DNA of 64,000 bases from positions 45,153,079 to 45,217,078 of the forward strand of contig CM049309.1 in the NCBI GenBank assembly GCA_026874595.1. The letters are read 5' to 3'. Source of the DNA: Sipunculus nudus. Lineage: Eukaryota; Annelida; Sipuncula; Golfingiida; Sipunculidae. Below are positions 32,557 to 44,936 of this stretch, piece by piece; position 1 is the stretch's first letter, and each line of letters starts with the position of its first letter. A program made the translations under genes and the position numbers. The notes beneath the pieces are model-generated. The model saw only the letters and a list, made by a program, of their open reading frames with translations. It had not been told where the DNA came from and searched no databases.

Positions 32557-35500
32557 CAGTCTTCCAGTGAGTTGCTTCGTCCCCCGTCAAATGTATCTAA
32601 AACCTTTTTGATATGATTAGATAATACTTTCGAAATATAAGATGGGTTCGACGTGTTAGTTTTTTTTATTTAAAGGTTAATGTTTCATATTGTGTAGATG
32701 ACCTCTTATAGAATATTTAATTACACGAACAGCATTGTTCGAGTGAAAATCCAGACCATGCTCGAATTATAATTAACGCGACAGAAAATTTACAGTATAG
32801 TATAGTAGTACAGGCTAAAGTGATGCCTCATTACATATATAACACAGCATATTCTAAAATAACATATATTGATAGTCACCTGTTTGTAAACAAAAAAAAA
32901 TGCAAAAAATGTTAAATCCTCTCCATATGCTCAGTTGGTTATGTTCAAAATCCTCTTCAATGATACTGATATACTTACAAGAGATTCTTAACAGTTATTC
33001 CCAAGGTATGCTCAATACACATGAAATGACACATGTAGGCCTAAAACAAAATAATCAAGATATTCCGAAGCTAGTCTCAAGACTTTCTCGATTGAAATTA
33101 AAGTTTTTAAGAGGTCTTAAGAGGACAATAAAATAATAAGCAATCAATTCATTATAACCAATTGTAAGTAAGAAATTTTATGCAAAAACGTTTCCATGTG
33201 AAAGTTTTGCGAGGAAGAACAGACCAAAAGGTTGGCTGTGTTAGGCTCCCAGACAGGTCAGATATACAATTGGGTGTATCCAATTTTGAGGAAAGGATGG
33301 GTGTCAGCCAAATAGGAATTGGCAATTTCAGACGAAAAACACAACTTCGACCCCAACCTGTCATACAAGAAACGGGTAAAGACAGCTACAGTTTTTCGTA
33401 TGTCTTATATATTGTATAAGTGTCCTCATGTTATTATATACTTTACTAGGTTTTTTCTTCCAAGCCTACTATGGCCATGGAACTACCTAAAAACTCGGTA
33501 AGTGTCGGGGCCACTAGATCTTTTCATTTCCTTGATCAAGTGTATACGCTCCAGGCCTTTTCTTTCAGACAAACGACAACAATTCAAATTGAAAAATAAG
33601 CGTTTGTATTCTCTGTAACAGTTTGACTTCGGAATCAATTTTGTAATTTGAATAAAAGCCATAAAGGGATCAGAGGATGTAAAATGCCTGGAAATGTGGA
33701 TAAACTAAAGAACGAAAGTGATCATTCACGGCAACATTTTTGCAAATCTGATGAAAATCCACATGGAATACTCTGCAACATCTAATCAAGTGCTCATGAA
33801 AATATAATGGGATACTTTTGACAATCTAATGAGATAATGATTGGAAACTTAATGAAATATTGTTGAATTTCTAATGACGTTTATCAGCTTTGCTTCGGAA
33901 GCCAGCGTCAGTGATTGGACTCGGATTATCAGTCTCGCAGGGATTTGGCTGTAAGCGTATGAACATCAATTATTTCAACGGAAGATTTATGCATGGGATT
34001 GCGGGCCCTTCTAATTAACTCGGCATTACGCTACGTCACTAACCCTTAACCGGGCGACAGTGTCTAATACGTCGGGGCAATAAATACGGTTCACCTGATG
34101 AACAAGGGTATAAACATGGTTTTGAGTAATGTTTAATGCACGAAAATGTCTCGACTTGCTTTTCTCAGCTGTGTTTATGGTTCCTAAGACGAACATTAAA
34201 AGCGGCCATGGAGAGAAAAACGGCTTATGGCTAAAGACATAGAAACAGGTGAAGCAGGCTTAAACGAAGAATTGTCAGTTTTAGAGCGCTGGCTGCCAGA
34301 ATGACATCTGTTATAGATTCAGCAGCACCAGATTTGCATACCATTACGTAACTTCATTCAGCATTGCTATTTTTAATGTCCATACGTTTCTAAGATTCCC
34401 AAGCCTGTTACATCATTTGACCCGGACTTTCCGTGGAATTTTGACCATGTAAAGTACTATAAAGCCAACCAACTTTATGTAAAGGCCACTACTTTCTATC
34501 TACATATAAACTAAAATCGTCGTAAACTTCATTCTGTACTTCCCATAATTTTGGTTTCAATACCTGTTGAACATCATCATCGGATGTGTAAACATTTAAT
34601 TACTGGTGCCTAGATTCGTATGGAATGTTTCTGCTGTGTCATGAACGTGTATAAATATGGCGACCAGATGGTTAAAAAAATGAAAATTTCCAAGCGTATA
34701 ACGAACTTTGGCCGTTTGATAGATATTTATTCTCAGATATTAAGTCTGATTAATTATACTTATGGGCACTGCGAAAATCCTTGCTTTGTGTACATAAAGA
34801 CGGTAATTGTATACCATACCAAAGTACATAGTTCTTTGCAGTTCCCTTGGCCAGATGCTAATTTATCTCCTCTTTATTGTGATTGGACTTGGTCACGTGA
34901 CCGTTCAGTTAAGTCCGACTATGGTGAAATGACCTGAACTGATGATACAATGTATAATCTAGGACATAAGTAACTTTTATCTCTTACACCGAAAAGTCAT
35001 GTTTATAGATAAAAAGGCTAATCCCAAGCTACTCGTCTACGTTTTCAAGAATGTCATAGAATCCAATGCTGAAATGGGTGTAGGGTGACTCAAATTGCTA
35101 ATTCTGCTCCTTTTTGTATATCATATGCAGTCTTATTACATTCGGAATGGGGACTGGTTATAAATTTTATAAGATGCATTGCATTAGTGCTCTTGGGGTA
35201 TTTGTTAGTAACAATTTGATAACCTTCATGTTCTTCGTCATGTGTAGTTATATGACCAATATATATTTTTCGGTCGGTTTCGAGGCTAACTGTAAAAAAA
35301 TTACCAATTTTCTTTGTTAAAAATACTTATTACGGCGTCAGAGCGGGGACAGGTTGGTCATAAATGTTCCATGTAAAGCGGTGAATTTCGCCAACGGCCT
35401 TGTTTAAATTACCATTTACGCCATGGATTCTTCAAAGAGTGTTGAAAGGTCGTGTGTTTACTTGGTGTTTATTGGAAAACGAAACAATTTTGTAACACAT

Positions 35501-36604
35501 CTTACCCCAGGGGACACACGTTACCCCAGCTTAAATACTACAGTGCCTGACATAACAACTGGCCTGTCTGCGCTTCTCCACTGCTCTGAACTCAAATACA
35601 TGACACAGGATATATCTTCTTCATAATATCCTCAACTAGCAAAAACTCTTTCTGGCCAAGGGTTTGGAATGAGTCTTTGTTACACCATTATATGCCCGTT
35701 TCATTATCTATCACAGACAAATACAGGCGTAGGAAGCTGTTGAGTACATAGCCCCCGGGTATATTTTCCCCTTATTTTATCGGTGATGGAATCAAAATGC
35801 GAATCGAATATAATAACTGTAAAACTAAGCGCATAAAACCGGTCGGCTAATAGTTTTTTTGTGTTTATCAGTTGATGGGGAACTGGTTGGTAGGATCTGT
35901 TGGTTAATATATGATTCCAGTTGATGAATACGATTATTTGAGACATAAATGACCCAGTATAAAGTCACCGAGTGAAAGATTAAAAAAAATATATTTAAAT
36001 AAATTATTCAACTCAGCCTTGGTTGATATAGTCAAAACGGTTTATGACAATATTAAGTTACGTCAGCAAAGATATAATGGTAAAATATAATATCATTAGG
36101 GTGACTTTGTTGTAACTTTTTTCAAGTGAAATAAAAATACGAATGACAATCTCAGCTTCCAGTACGGTTTTTATTTTCTAGTAAAAATGAACTTAAAGTT
36201 GGGAGGAAAAAGAGGCCGATAGTCATTATCATCTGAGTGACTGCAGCTTATCTTAAAATTGACGTTTCTTTTTGGGCTGTTACACAAAAGTCTGTTTAAA
36301 TACATGTATTCATGTAATATTATATAATGAGCAGTGGAAGATGCTTATTCAAAACGCTGTGAACAAGATAACATGTAACAATTAAAATATGTAAAATTTA
36401 AGTTTTTTTTAAGCGGATATCAGTAACTAGCAAGGTTGGAAGGGATCCAAAATGTTTTATACACTTTTGAATATATATTTCTTTGTCGAACGGACTCGAC
36501 AATGGATCCCGGAGTATGGTATACAGCAATAATATAACGTAACTTTTAACTGCACTCACATGTTTACATTTGCCCTAAAAGGAAACAGTTATAGAATTAC
36601 CAAC

Positions 36605-36607
<3 letters not shown>
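32553..36607. other. Intergenic DNA without recognisable genes
   Basis: Open frames of 60-105 codons (for example 33180-33419, 34620-34937 and 35423-35626 plus; 33152-33364 and 35704-35946 minus) have no motif. Frames at 33150-33420 stay open on both strands for 70-79 codons, but I recognise nothing in either. A GGTCACGTGACC palindrome with an E-box core lies at 34891-34902. Confidence 0.4.

Positions 36608-36658
<51 letters not shown>
36608..36658. repeat. (GA)n microsatellite
   Basis: About 25 GA units. Confidence 0.97.
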
Positions 36659-36663
<5 letters not shown>

Positions 36664-36763
36664 TGCGGTATTTTTAAAATATTATTTATAGCCGTGTGCG
36701 ATTGGACGTTGTCTGAGTACGGTCAGCCCGTGATGCCCATTATGTATCCGATTGAAACAGGAG

Positions 36764-37793
36764 GCACCTCCATGAAGCACTGTAATTCCCGAATTCTAGG
36801 ATGTGATAAGCTGCTTGAAATAATCACGGCACCCAAATCAGGCCTCCCAGTAGGCCACTTTGCAAGGCAACAGCGTTCGAGAATCTATATATTGACATGA
36901 AGTCACATAAATCATCGTAATTTAATCATGTTTTGAAAAATTGCCATACAAACGGCTGAGAAGCACTGTAATTCCCGAATTCTAGGATGTAATAAGTTGC
37001 CTGAAATAATCACGTGACCCAAATCAGGCCTCCAAGTAGGGCACTGCGCAATAGCGCTGAAGGCAACAGCGTACGGGAATCCAGTGTTATTTATTATTCA
37101 TTGACATGAAAATTACATAAATCATCGCAATTTAATCATGTTTTGAAAAACTTGCCAGAAAAAAAAACGGCATTTATAATGCACCTCCATGAAGCACTGT
37201 AATTTCCGAAATCAGGATGTGATAAGTTGCTTGAAATAATCACGTGACCCAAAACAGGCTTCCCAGTAGGGCACTGCGCCATAGCGTTGAAGGCAACAGC
37301 GTGCGGGAATCAAGTGTTATATATTATTCATTGACATGAAAATTAAATAAATCATAGCAATTTTATCATGTTTTGAAAAACTTGCCAGACAAACGGCATT
37401 TTTAATGCACCTCCGTGAAGCACTGTAATTCCCGAAATCAGGATGTGATAAGTTGCTTGAAATAATCACGTGACCCTAAACAGGTTTCCCAGTGGGCCAC
37501 TGTGCTATAGCGTTGAAGGCAACCGCGTGCGGGAATCAAGTGTTATATATTATTCATTGACATGAAAAATTACATAAATTATAGCAATTTTATTATGTTT
37601 TGAAAAACTTGCCAGACAAACGGCATATATAATGCACCTCCGTGAAGCACTGTAATTCCCGAAATCAGGATAAGATAAGTTGCTTGAAATAATCACGTGA
37701 CCCAAAACAGGTTTCCCAGTGGGCCACTGCGCTATAGCGTTGAAGGCAACAGCGTGCGAGAATCCAGTGTTATATATTATTCATTGACATTTT
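36764..37793 (+). repeat. Satellite-like array of 227-bp units, five copies
   Basis: The landmark GAAGCACTGTAATT(C/T)CCGAA recurs at about 36774, 36959, 37191, 37417 and 37644, giving spacings of about 186, 232, 226 and 227 bp. The first copy is shorter and most diverged; the last three are nearly identical. Each full unit carries AATCACGTGACCC, then AGGCAACAGCGTGCGGGAAT, then AATTTAATCATGTTTTGAAA. Copies two to five keep the CACGTG core. Bivalve Helitron-like 'pearl' elements carry core arrays of comparable unit length, but I see no matching Helitron termini, so the link is conjecture. Confidence 0.85.
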
Positions 37794-37844
37794 CAAAACA
37801 TGATTAAATTGCGATAATAAATTACGCAATTTAATCATGTTTTG
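37794..37844. repeat. Perfect 20-bp stem hairpin at the array end
   Basis: CAAAACATGATTAAATTGCG (37794-37813) is perfectly complementary to 37825-37844 with an 11-base loop. The right arm is the array's own TTTAATCATGTTTTG motif; the left arm is its inversion, so the array ends in an inverted partial unit. Confidence 0.9.
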
Positions 37845-38050
37845 TAAATTTGGATTTGACAACTGAACGCCAATCATGCCTTCATACTATTTGATTTACT
37901 AGAGCTGTAAGTCTGTAACGCTGTACATGGGGTTCTCAATATTTACGCGCAGCACAAAGTCATTCGATTGGTACTAACCCGTGGAGCGCTTTTTGGTCAC
38001 TGCGCATGTGGGCGTTGCATACATTTACTTCACGGAAAATTCCAATCTAA

Positions 38051-38356
38051 GGCCAAAAAAATAAAAAGGTATGGTTCTCAGGCACTTTTTGTCAGAAATC
38101 AATGCGGGCGGGCGGTATTTTATTTATTACCTTTTTTGTATGTTTCGATAAAAATGTCATATGATCAGGGAAAAGCATGAAAATGACATTTTTTCCCCGC
38201 TAAACAGGTAAAAACCCTACACAACAAAGGAAATCGTATCAAAATTGTATTATTTTATCTTCTTGTAGGATGAAAACCAAAATAAAATGTTTGATGCGGG
38301 AGGTTAAAATTGATGCGGGCGGTGCCTGAGAACCACACCTTTTATTTTTTTTGGCC
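38051..38356. mobile_element. PIF/Harbinger-like MITE, copy 2 (306 bp)
   Basis: Terminal inverted repeats of about 34 bp: GGCCAAAAAAATAAAAAGGT-ATGGTTCTCAGGCAC on the left, and on the right a terminus whose reverse complement is GGCCAAAAAAAATAAAAGGT-GTGGTTCTCAGGCAC. Only a few positions differ. A TAA target duplication flanks the element (38048-38050 and 38357-38359). GGCC-starting ends with a TAA duplication are the hallmark of PIF/Harbinger MITEs. The interior is non-coding and shares blocks with 25605-25893. Confidence 0.88.
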
Positions 38357-38359
38357 TAA

Positions 38360-41300
38360 TACGTCTAATAGCAACCGTCCTCTGGTAGATTTTCATAGTA
38401 TATGGCACAGTATACTCCTGGTTCTATGCGCATTCATAAAATAATCGCGAGTGAATGAGCTTGCACAGGCAAGAATTCCACCGGGGACATTAATTTGATA
38501 GATTAGCTAACCTGACACTGGAGATTATTCCTGGTCACATTAATGAGGTGAATTCAAAGTAATCAAAGTTTAGATTATTAACCAAACTGATTTTATAGAA
38601 TTCACTGATCATATTACTGAGGTCGGATTTGAATTGGTCACAGATCTACATGGTCTACATAAGGAATATGTAGGGCAACTGCATAACCATGCAGACACTT
38701 TTTGCAATTATTCCATATTCATGAACTGGTCTTTATTATGAATAGGTCCATGGCCTCTTCACCAATTCAAAGGCTAAAAGTGTTCTCAAACGCCATCGCA
38801 CAAGCCCAGCAGACTGCTAACTTATTTGGAAACTTCTTTTATGATTTCTGATTTAGCAATTCTCAGATAAAAGTAAGCAGCGTAATACACTTGACATCTA
38901 TTTTCATGTAAATTGAAATGTCCTTTTTATAAAAAAATCGTAAGCTTTTTCTAATAATTATAAAACTGCAGTCTCACAACACGGTGAACAGCATATACTG
39001 TTTATATATTAAGTATGGTTTTTCAGAAGTCTTTCTTCTTCATCAAGGACAGCAGCAATAGGCATTCTGCTGCTAACCTTAACTGAGGATTTGATATCAA
39101 TATGTATAATATTTACCGCCAATATCTAATGCATTGCCGTAATCAAGTCAGTACCTGAAGAAATTGAATGAAAGGATGAACCCTGACGAGAAAAGTACCT
39201 TTGTTCCGTGTGTTAACTGAACTGTTGAAAAATGTCGTCACGAACTAAATAAGACCGGGGCTTTCAGAGTCAGCCGCCCAGGTGAACTTGATACATCGAT
39301 CACAATACTGCTTCGTGAAATCCAGAGAAACAACATGGCTCTAGGCATGTATATTGGACATGAACTATTTCACAACAATGGATAATAGCTCTAGAACCGG
39401 TCAGATACTGCTTAGTGAGACCACAGCCTTAAATTACACCCAGTGTTACTGAAAGTACGTGTCTAGCTGATGGAAACATACATAAATTAAACTGAGAACA
39501 TTGATGTCATTGTTATTCGTAAAATATTTTCGTGAATATAGAATCTACAGATCCAGCATACAGAGCTAAAAGAGTTAAGGCCAAAGCATTAGAAATAACT
39601 GTTAGAGATCGGATTTTGCTGGATTTTCCGGTTCATATTCAAGACACTTGCAACGGAACTTCCTTGCAAAATTGTCCTTCGTTTCTTGAGACAGTGCGTG
39701 GTAACAACTCATAGTTAAATCTATTATATCATATAACATCTTTTTTAAATCTGTCTTATTATACTTTTGTTTCTTTTCGGAGGTGTTGAACAATCAAAAC
39801 ACGCAGTAATTTCTTTTAAGCAATTATGACGAAAAAACAAAGCGCGATTGTCGAAGACTCCTTTGCCGAAAAAAGTGATTCCTTAATAACGGAAAACATT
39901 GAACATTTTCTTCTAGAAGGACCACTGTAGAGTGACTTCATCAATAAAACAATCAGGTACAGCACCTGTGACAGGAAGCATTTGTATTAGTGTGACTGGT
40001 TTATCCGGCTCCCCGGGAATAGCCGCTGGATTTTTAAATAGCTGACCCTGGAAACAAAAGGCTCCGTGTCTTAACAATATCAGCCGTGACCAATTAGTAA
40101 AGTCTGCGGACAGAAGATACAGAATACTTATGACATCTATAGGTTGAAGCCAATATTAGTGCAATTTAGCTATTACCATATAAGGCCTTTTGCATGATGC
40201 ATTGGAATTTTTTTCCATTCTTTTTCTTCTAAGACGTAGCAGATAATTTTTATTATTAAAGAAAAAGATGTATTTAAGCAAACGGTATCTTCGGAAAATG
40301 AGTTGGAGCAAATGAGCACGACCTATATAACAGGTGCCCACATGTCAAGCAAACTGATAAAATCTAAAAAATCCACAAGAAACTCATCAGTTATTTCTAA
40401 ATTATCCTGTAACCGAAATAAAGAAATCCTAATATGTCTTTTTTTATTTATCACACTGTTAACTCCAGTTAGCTTCATTCTTAATCTACAGACAATTCCC
40501 GCGTCATTAAAACTCTAGCCTTTACTGCTCTCTACGGCTATTGACTAAACGCACGTTTGACCCAGAAAAAAAATGTATGTGCTTCTTATGTCATACCCTA
40601 TTCATATTTGAACCAGGTCTGGCCTGGGATACTCGACAGACTCACCCTTTTTATCTGTTCCCGCCATAAGTTATTTTTTTGCAGGTCCTTGGAAGACAGT
40701 CGTGTTTATTATGTGTCAAAATGTTTTCTTGGAACATCTGCGTATACAAGTAGTTCTTCGTGCCCCGTTAAAAGATGCATATTTCGCGTGTTTTTCGTAC
40801 AGTATTAAAACAAAGTTGAAACCACTTACTGAACAAACTAGCATATTACCCCTTCTTGTGCTGGGACGGTTTGACCATTGACTAAATTAATCTCCTGGAT
40901 ACACACAGTTGTTTTTTTTTCTCTAGTAAATTGTGCTTCAAAAGACCTTTTGCGAAATTATGTTGATTCAGTCTAGATTTAATGGGAAAAAAAACCGTGA
41001 CTAACTAGGCATCGTTCCCGATACTTTAAGAATTAAAACGTGCATTTCCAAACATTAGACGAAGAAAAATTGCGTGACAAAGATTTAGTGCAACGTACCG
41101 CCATCAATCGCCATAGACAGCGAAAGTATAACTGTTCTCTTTTTTTCTGTCTATTCACCAATTCAGTTAATGAATACTTACATATAGCCTTTTACCTGTT
41201 CTTGCTTTGCGACACGTCCACGGCACTTAGGCAGATTTGTTCGGGACAGGCTTTGCATGGGCGAGTTGACTTGGACAGAGATCACTGGCAGTCAATAACC

Positions 41301-41786
41301 TTGGGTCACAGAGTCTTTAGGAAGAAAATGATTATTGAATAATTTGGCTATTCCTGTTGGCTCTAGCAAATATGTCAGATGGCATTAAAAACATTGTTTG
41401 GCTTTATTTGTTGCATAATCTCAACCAAAATTGACCGTGTTGGTTTATTATTTTTTAACCTGTGACCAGTAAAAAACATATATCCAAATGCTTGTGTAAA
41501 AAGAAGACACGTGTTGTGCACAAACACACAGGGAAGTGAATATATCGGAATTTAGTGAAAAAAGCCATTCAAAAGAGGGCAAAACCTCTTTGTTAAAGAA
41601 TGCCAGGTTTCCAAGTATATATTCGACGGGAGCTTTAGATGTGGAGCTGTTACATTGTGACAAAACAGTGTGCCACCATATAATTGAATGGCCTTGTTTA
41701 GGTTGATAATGGGCGCTGCCATCGCCCCTTGTAAAACAAAGTGAAATATCTCAGGACTTGGGTTAAGATATGGGACATGACCACCT
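38360..41786. other. Intergenic DNA without recognisable genes
   Basis: The longest open frame is 100 codons (41040-41342, plus strand). It begins with a basic, charged stretch and continues with a hydrophobic segment, but has no motif I know. Others (39532-39714, 40303-40518 and 40557-40808 plus; 39602-39793 minus) are shorter. Nothing else seen. Confidence 0.4.
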
Positions 41787-41804
41787 CCCCCCCCCCCCCC
41801 CCCC
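41787..41804. repeat. Poly-C tract
   Basis: Eighteen consecutive C. Confidence 0.95.
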
Positions 41805-42050
41805 GGGACAAGTCAATACAAAAAAAAGTGCATACCCAGTGGCGGATCAAGAGGGGGAGCTTTGGGGGCTGAAGCCCCCCCCCCCTTTCCAGGGTAGAAA
41901 CATTGTTATCATTTTTATCAGAGAAGATTTTCTTTACATTATTTTAGTTACCGTCTTACAAATCTCACCCTTTCTCATATAAATAACTGAAACATAAAAG
42001 TTGTAAACCCAAAGAATCGTTAGGAGAGGCGCATGTCTACACCAGGATCA

Positions 42051-42240
42051 GGCATCTTTTTATTCCCCCGCCGTTCAGTGAGAGGACTACTAAAATGAGC
42101 CGCGTCTGTCAGTCCCTCCGTCCTTTCGTCGTCTGTCCTTCAATCCGTCCGTCCGTCTCGCACCATCACTGATGCCACATTTTCCTGGTTAAGATAAGGC
42201 CGGGACCATTGTGGCCTATTTGTATTTTAAATAATTAATT
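42051..42240 (+). repeat. Molluscan dispersed repeat fragment with CCGTCCGTCCG
   Basis: TTTTTATTCCCCCGCCGTTC, then ATGAGCCGCGTCTGTCAGTC, then AATCCGTCCGTCCGTCTCGC, then AAGATAAGGCCGGGACC. The sequence of motifs is a familiar style of molluscan interspersed repeat. The class is unknown. Confidence 0.5.
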
Positions 42241-43672
42241 GGGCATTTTCCAACATTGGTTATAGACGTATTAAATTTCGAATTACAGAATCTATCATCC
42301 GTGGCTCCCTCAAGCATTTCTCATGCAATGCTCCAGCTGTCCTTGGGCTCAGACATCTTGCTTGTGAACATGATAAAGCGTTTAAATAAAAAGCAAGTCT
42401 TTTTCACCTCTCTTTCTCCTAGGAATAAAAATCATTTTCTCTTTTTAACAAAATGTCAATATATTATCATTCAAATAATAAACAATGTCTGAATATTCTT
42501 ACATCATAGCATTTGATTTTAATATAGGCAGTGGAAATTTACTGCCATGTCATAAATAACATGTATGGGGACTGGGATTTTGGCTGTATATATCAGTTGG
42601 CATTCTCAATGGGGAATCTGTTTTGAAATAATTTGCCCTTATCGCTCTTTAAAAGAAAAAAATGTACAAAACGGTACAAGAAACTTTAGTACACTGACAA
42701 TGTTTTATACCTTTAGCATCCTTTTATGGAAGATTTATTATCGATTACAAATGTATAAATAACCAAATAAATATGGAAATGATAATGCATAAATATGCGA
42801 ACGAAAGAAATGAATTTTATACTTCAGACGTATATATCGAGATCTGACGTTTGAACGTATAAAAGCAAGTTATAGACTAAAAAAGCAACTCCACATATGG
42901 AAAAGTAAATCAAAGTTAACACTAGTGAGTAATATCTTAAAAAGTATAGTTAGAGAAAAATATTCAGTCATGAGTTATTCGTTTGCCTTTTTCAGTGGTT
43001 TAATGCACTTAAATGTTTATATGTAGTTATGTCCTTATTTTATGACTGATCAATTATTTGAGATTAAATAATGAATGAAATGTTTACATCGCTGGGCACT
43101 TGTGCTTACATCCCATGTTCATATCTATACGACAACTTAAAAAGAGATTGTTAATATACCCAAGTCTTATTTTTATTTATAAATCGGTTGATAGAATAAA
43201 TAATGTTCAAATCATTTATTCTTTTGCTATGAATTCTCCATTCTTACAGCTTGCTCCAGAGGAGTCTTTATTTGCTGAGTAAATGAATCCTCTGTGAAGC
43301 AAGGTTTATCACGTAATTATCGGCGTTGGTTGATTCGTCTGTTAGCAGCTGTACTCAACAGTTAAAGACGGAATTATGAGGAGACCCGGAAAAAAAAACC
43401 AATCCAAAATAAGAGTTTACCTGGTTCACAATAAAGTTTATATTTATGAATGTGGAATTCGGTATCTTATACCTCTTTCCCTTATCCATCAATAACAGTT
43501 GATTTTTTTTGGTAAAAGCTTCATTCTGAAGTTCAAGAAAAAAAGGGCAGTTTTTCGTTATTTGAAACGGCAAAAAATTATGTTTTTATAGGTATAAAGT
43601 GACATGAATTCATTTAACGTATCCAACGTTTAACCCATTACAACCTTTTGAAAATCAGAAGTTTACACTGCA
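42241..43672. other. AT-rich interior of the 3.2-kb candidate element
   Basis: Short frames only (60-78 codons), without transposase motifs. Confidence 0.4.
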
Positions 43673-43673
43673 G

Positions 43674-43749
<76 letters not shown>
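43673..43749. repeat. (TA)n microsatellite, left half
   Basis: About 38 TA units with one ACA interruption near 43681. It abuts the left terminus of the Tigger-like element. The matching right half starts at 44849. Confidence 0.95.
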
Positions 43750-43752
<3 letters not shown>

Positions 43753-43986
43753 TAGATCGCCTGCGAACGGCCACGCCTCAATAACGGTCAATACGTCTAT
43801 AACGGTCAGATTTTCCGGTCCCGAATTTTCGACCGTTATATTTCATAATCATTTTGTTGTCAATTATGGTCATTCCTCTATTCCGTATTACGGCCAGGTC
43901 TCTCGGTCCCGCCTCAGTTGCGGTCAGGGGCAGTGACTCTGTGACGTGGGCTCAACAAATCGATCAACAAATGGGCTCAACAAATC

Positions 43987-44059
43987 GGTCAGGAGTGGCC
44001 GCTCGATTTGTTGAGCCCACGTCACGTGGGCTCAACAAATCGAGCGGCCACTCCTGACC
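43987..44059. repeat. Perfect 73-bp palindrome
   Basis: Two 36-bp arms are exactly complementary around a single central C at 44023. The arms contain GTGGCCGCTCGATTTGTTGA and its complement. The motif GGGCTCAACAAATCG also occurs just upstream (near 43948 and 43973), so the palindrome arose within a small repeat cluster. Confidence 0.97.
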
Positions 44060-44529
44060 CTATCATTACACAAGTGTCCGCTCTCACATATTCCTGTCTG
44101 TTAATGAGTGCCTGAATAAATGTAACCACTCGACCATGACTGAGTTGTTTGACACGTAGCCAGCGTCGTACTACCCTACTCAGCCTTATTAGTATGCACA
44201 ATAGTAAGACATTTTTCCCACCTGCGTGTATGTTTGAGATCATTCGTGCGAGCCGGATCCTAATCAGGGTGTTTGTCATTTAATTAACGAATGACCATCA
44301 GCGGGTCCCGATGATTATGTCATCAGAAAAACGTTAGGCAAACTGTGGATCTTTAAACTTTCTTTAATGTCCTTGTGAACACGTTCATAAAAAAAAGTGC
44401 GGCAAACATTGGACAATATACTCGTACATGAATAATTTTGAATACAAAATAAACATTGTTATATGTATAAAATGTTACGCAAACACTGTCCCAATCACTT
44501 TGACCATTATTGCGACCAAGTAAAGACAT

Positions 44530-44700
44530 GAACTTGCTATCAAAGAAAAGGTTGATTTTATCAGGATGAGTGACGGGAAAAGCAGCCGACAGGAAGCAGA
44601 AATCTATGTTGTCGGCCGAACTCAAGTTCAAAACATAGCCGACTTAAGAGGAAGCGAGAGATCATGGAACAGTATGAAGAAAACGCAAATGCCACTAATA
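44530..44700 (+). pseudogene. Decayed pogo/Tigger transposase N-terminal helix-turn-helix
   Basis: The frame from 44530 reads ELAIKEKVDFIR, then DGKSSRQEAEIY, then VVGRTQVQNI. This matches the order of the CENP-B/pogo N-terminal DNA-binding domain: LT..EK..II....G.S.R.IA..F.VG.TQIQNI. About 15 residues on, after a frame shift, another frame gives KREIMEQYEENAN, resembling the 'I...YEEN.N' segment that follows the helix-turn-helix in these transposases. The rest (second DNA-binding domain and DDE catalytic domain) is missing. The fragment has no functional start and is not expected to act. This reading is by eye from family knowledge. Confidence 0.6.
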
Positions 44701-44845
44701 CTCTGTATATATGTATATTTTGCTGATTGTAATAAAGATTTGAACTTGGTTTCGAGTTACATTTTAACCCCCTCTATCCTGGTCAAGTTCTGTATTGAGG
44801 CCACTTTAATCCAGTCCCGATGGTGACCGTAATAGAGGCGTTCTA

Positions 44846-44848
<3 letters not shown>

Positions 44849-44932
<84 letters not shown>
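44849..44932. repeat. (TA)n(GA)n compound microsatellite, right half
   Basis: About 27 TA units continue the tract interrupted by the Tigger-like element, followed by about 14 GA units. Confidence 0.95.

Positions 44933-44936
<4 letters not shown>

Larger units (their letters stand above)
43750..44848 (+). mobile_element. pogo/Tigger-like element inside a (TA)n tract
   Basis: The left end CAGTAGATCGCCTGCGAACG-GCCACGCC pairs with a right end whose reverse complement is CAGTAGAACGCCTCTATTAC-GGTCACC. The flanks are TA on both sides, the duplication of Tc1/mariner-superfamily elements. CAGTAGA.. ends with ACGGTCA-type subterminal motifs (repeated at 43772-43840 as AACGGTCA and CCGTTAT) are typical of pogo/Tigger elements. 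The interior retains a transposase N-terminal remnant (44530-44690) and an AATAAA (44732-44737) shortly before the right end, consistent with a deletion derivative of a full element. Confidence 0.75.
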
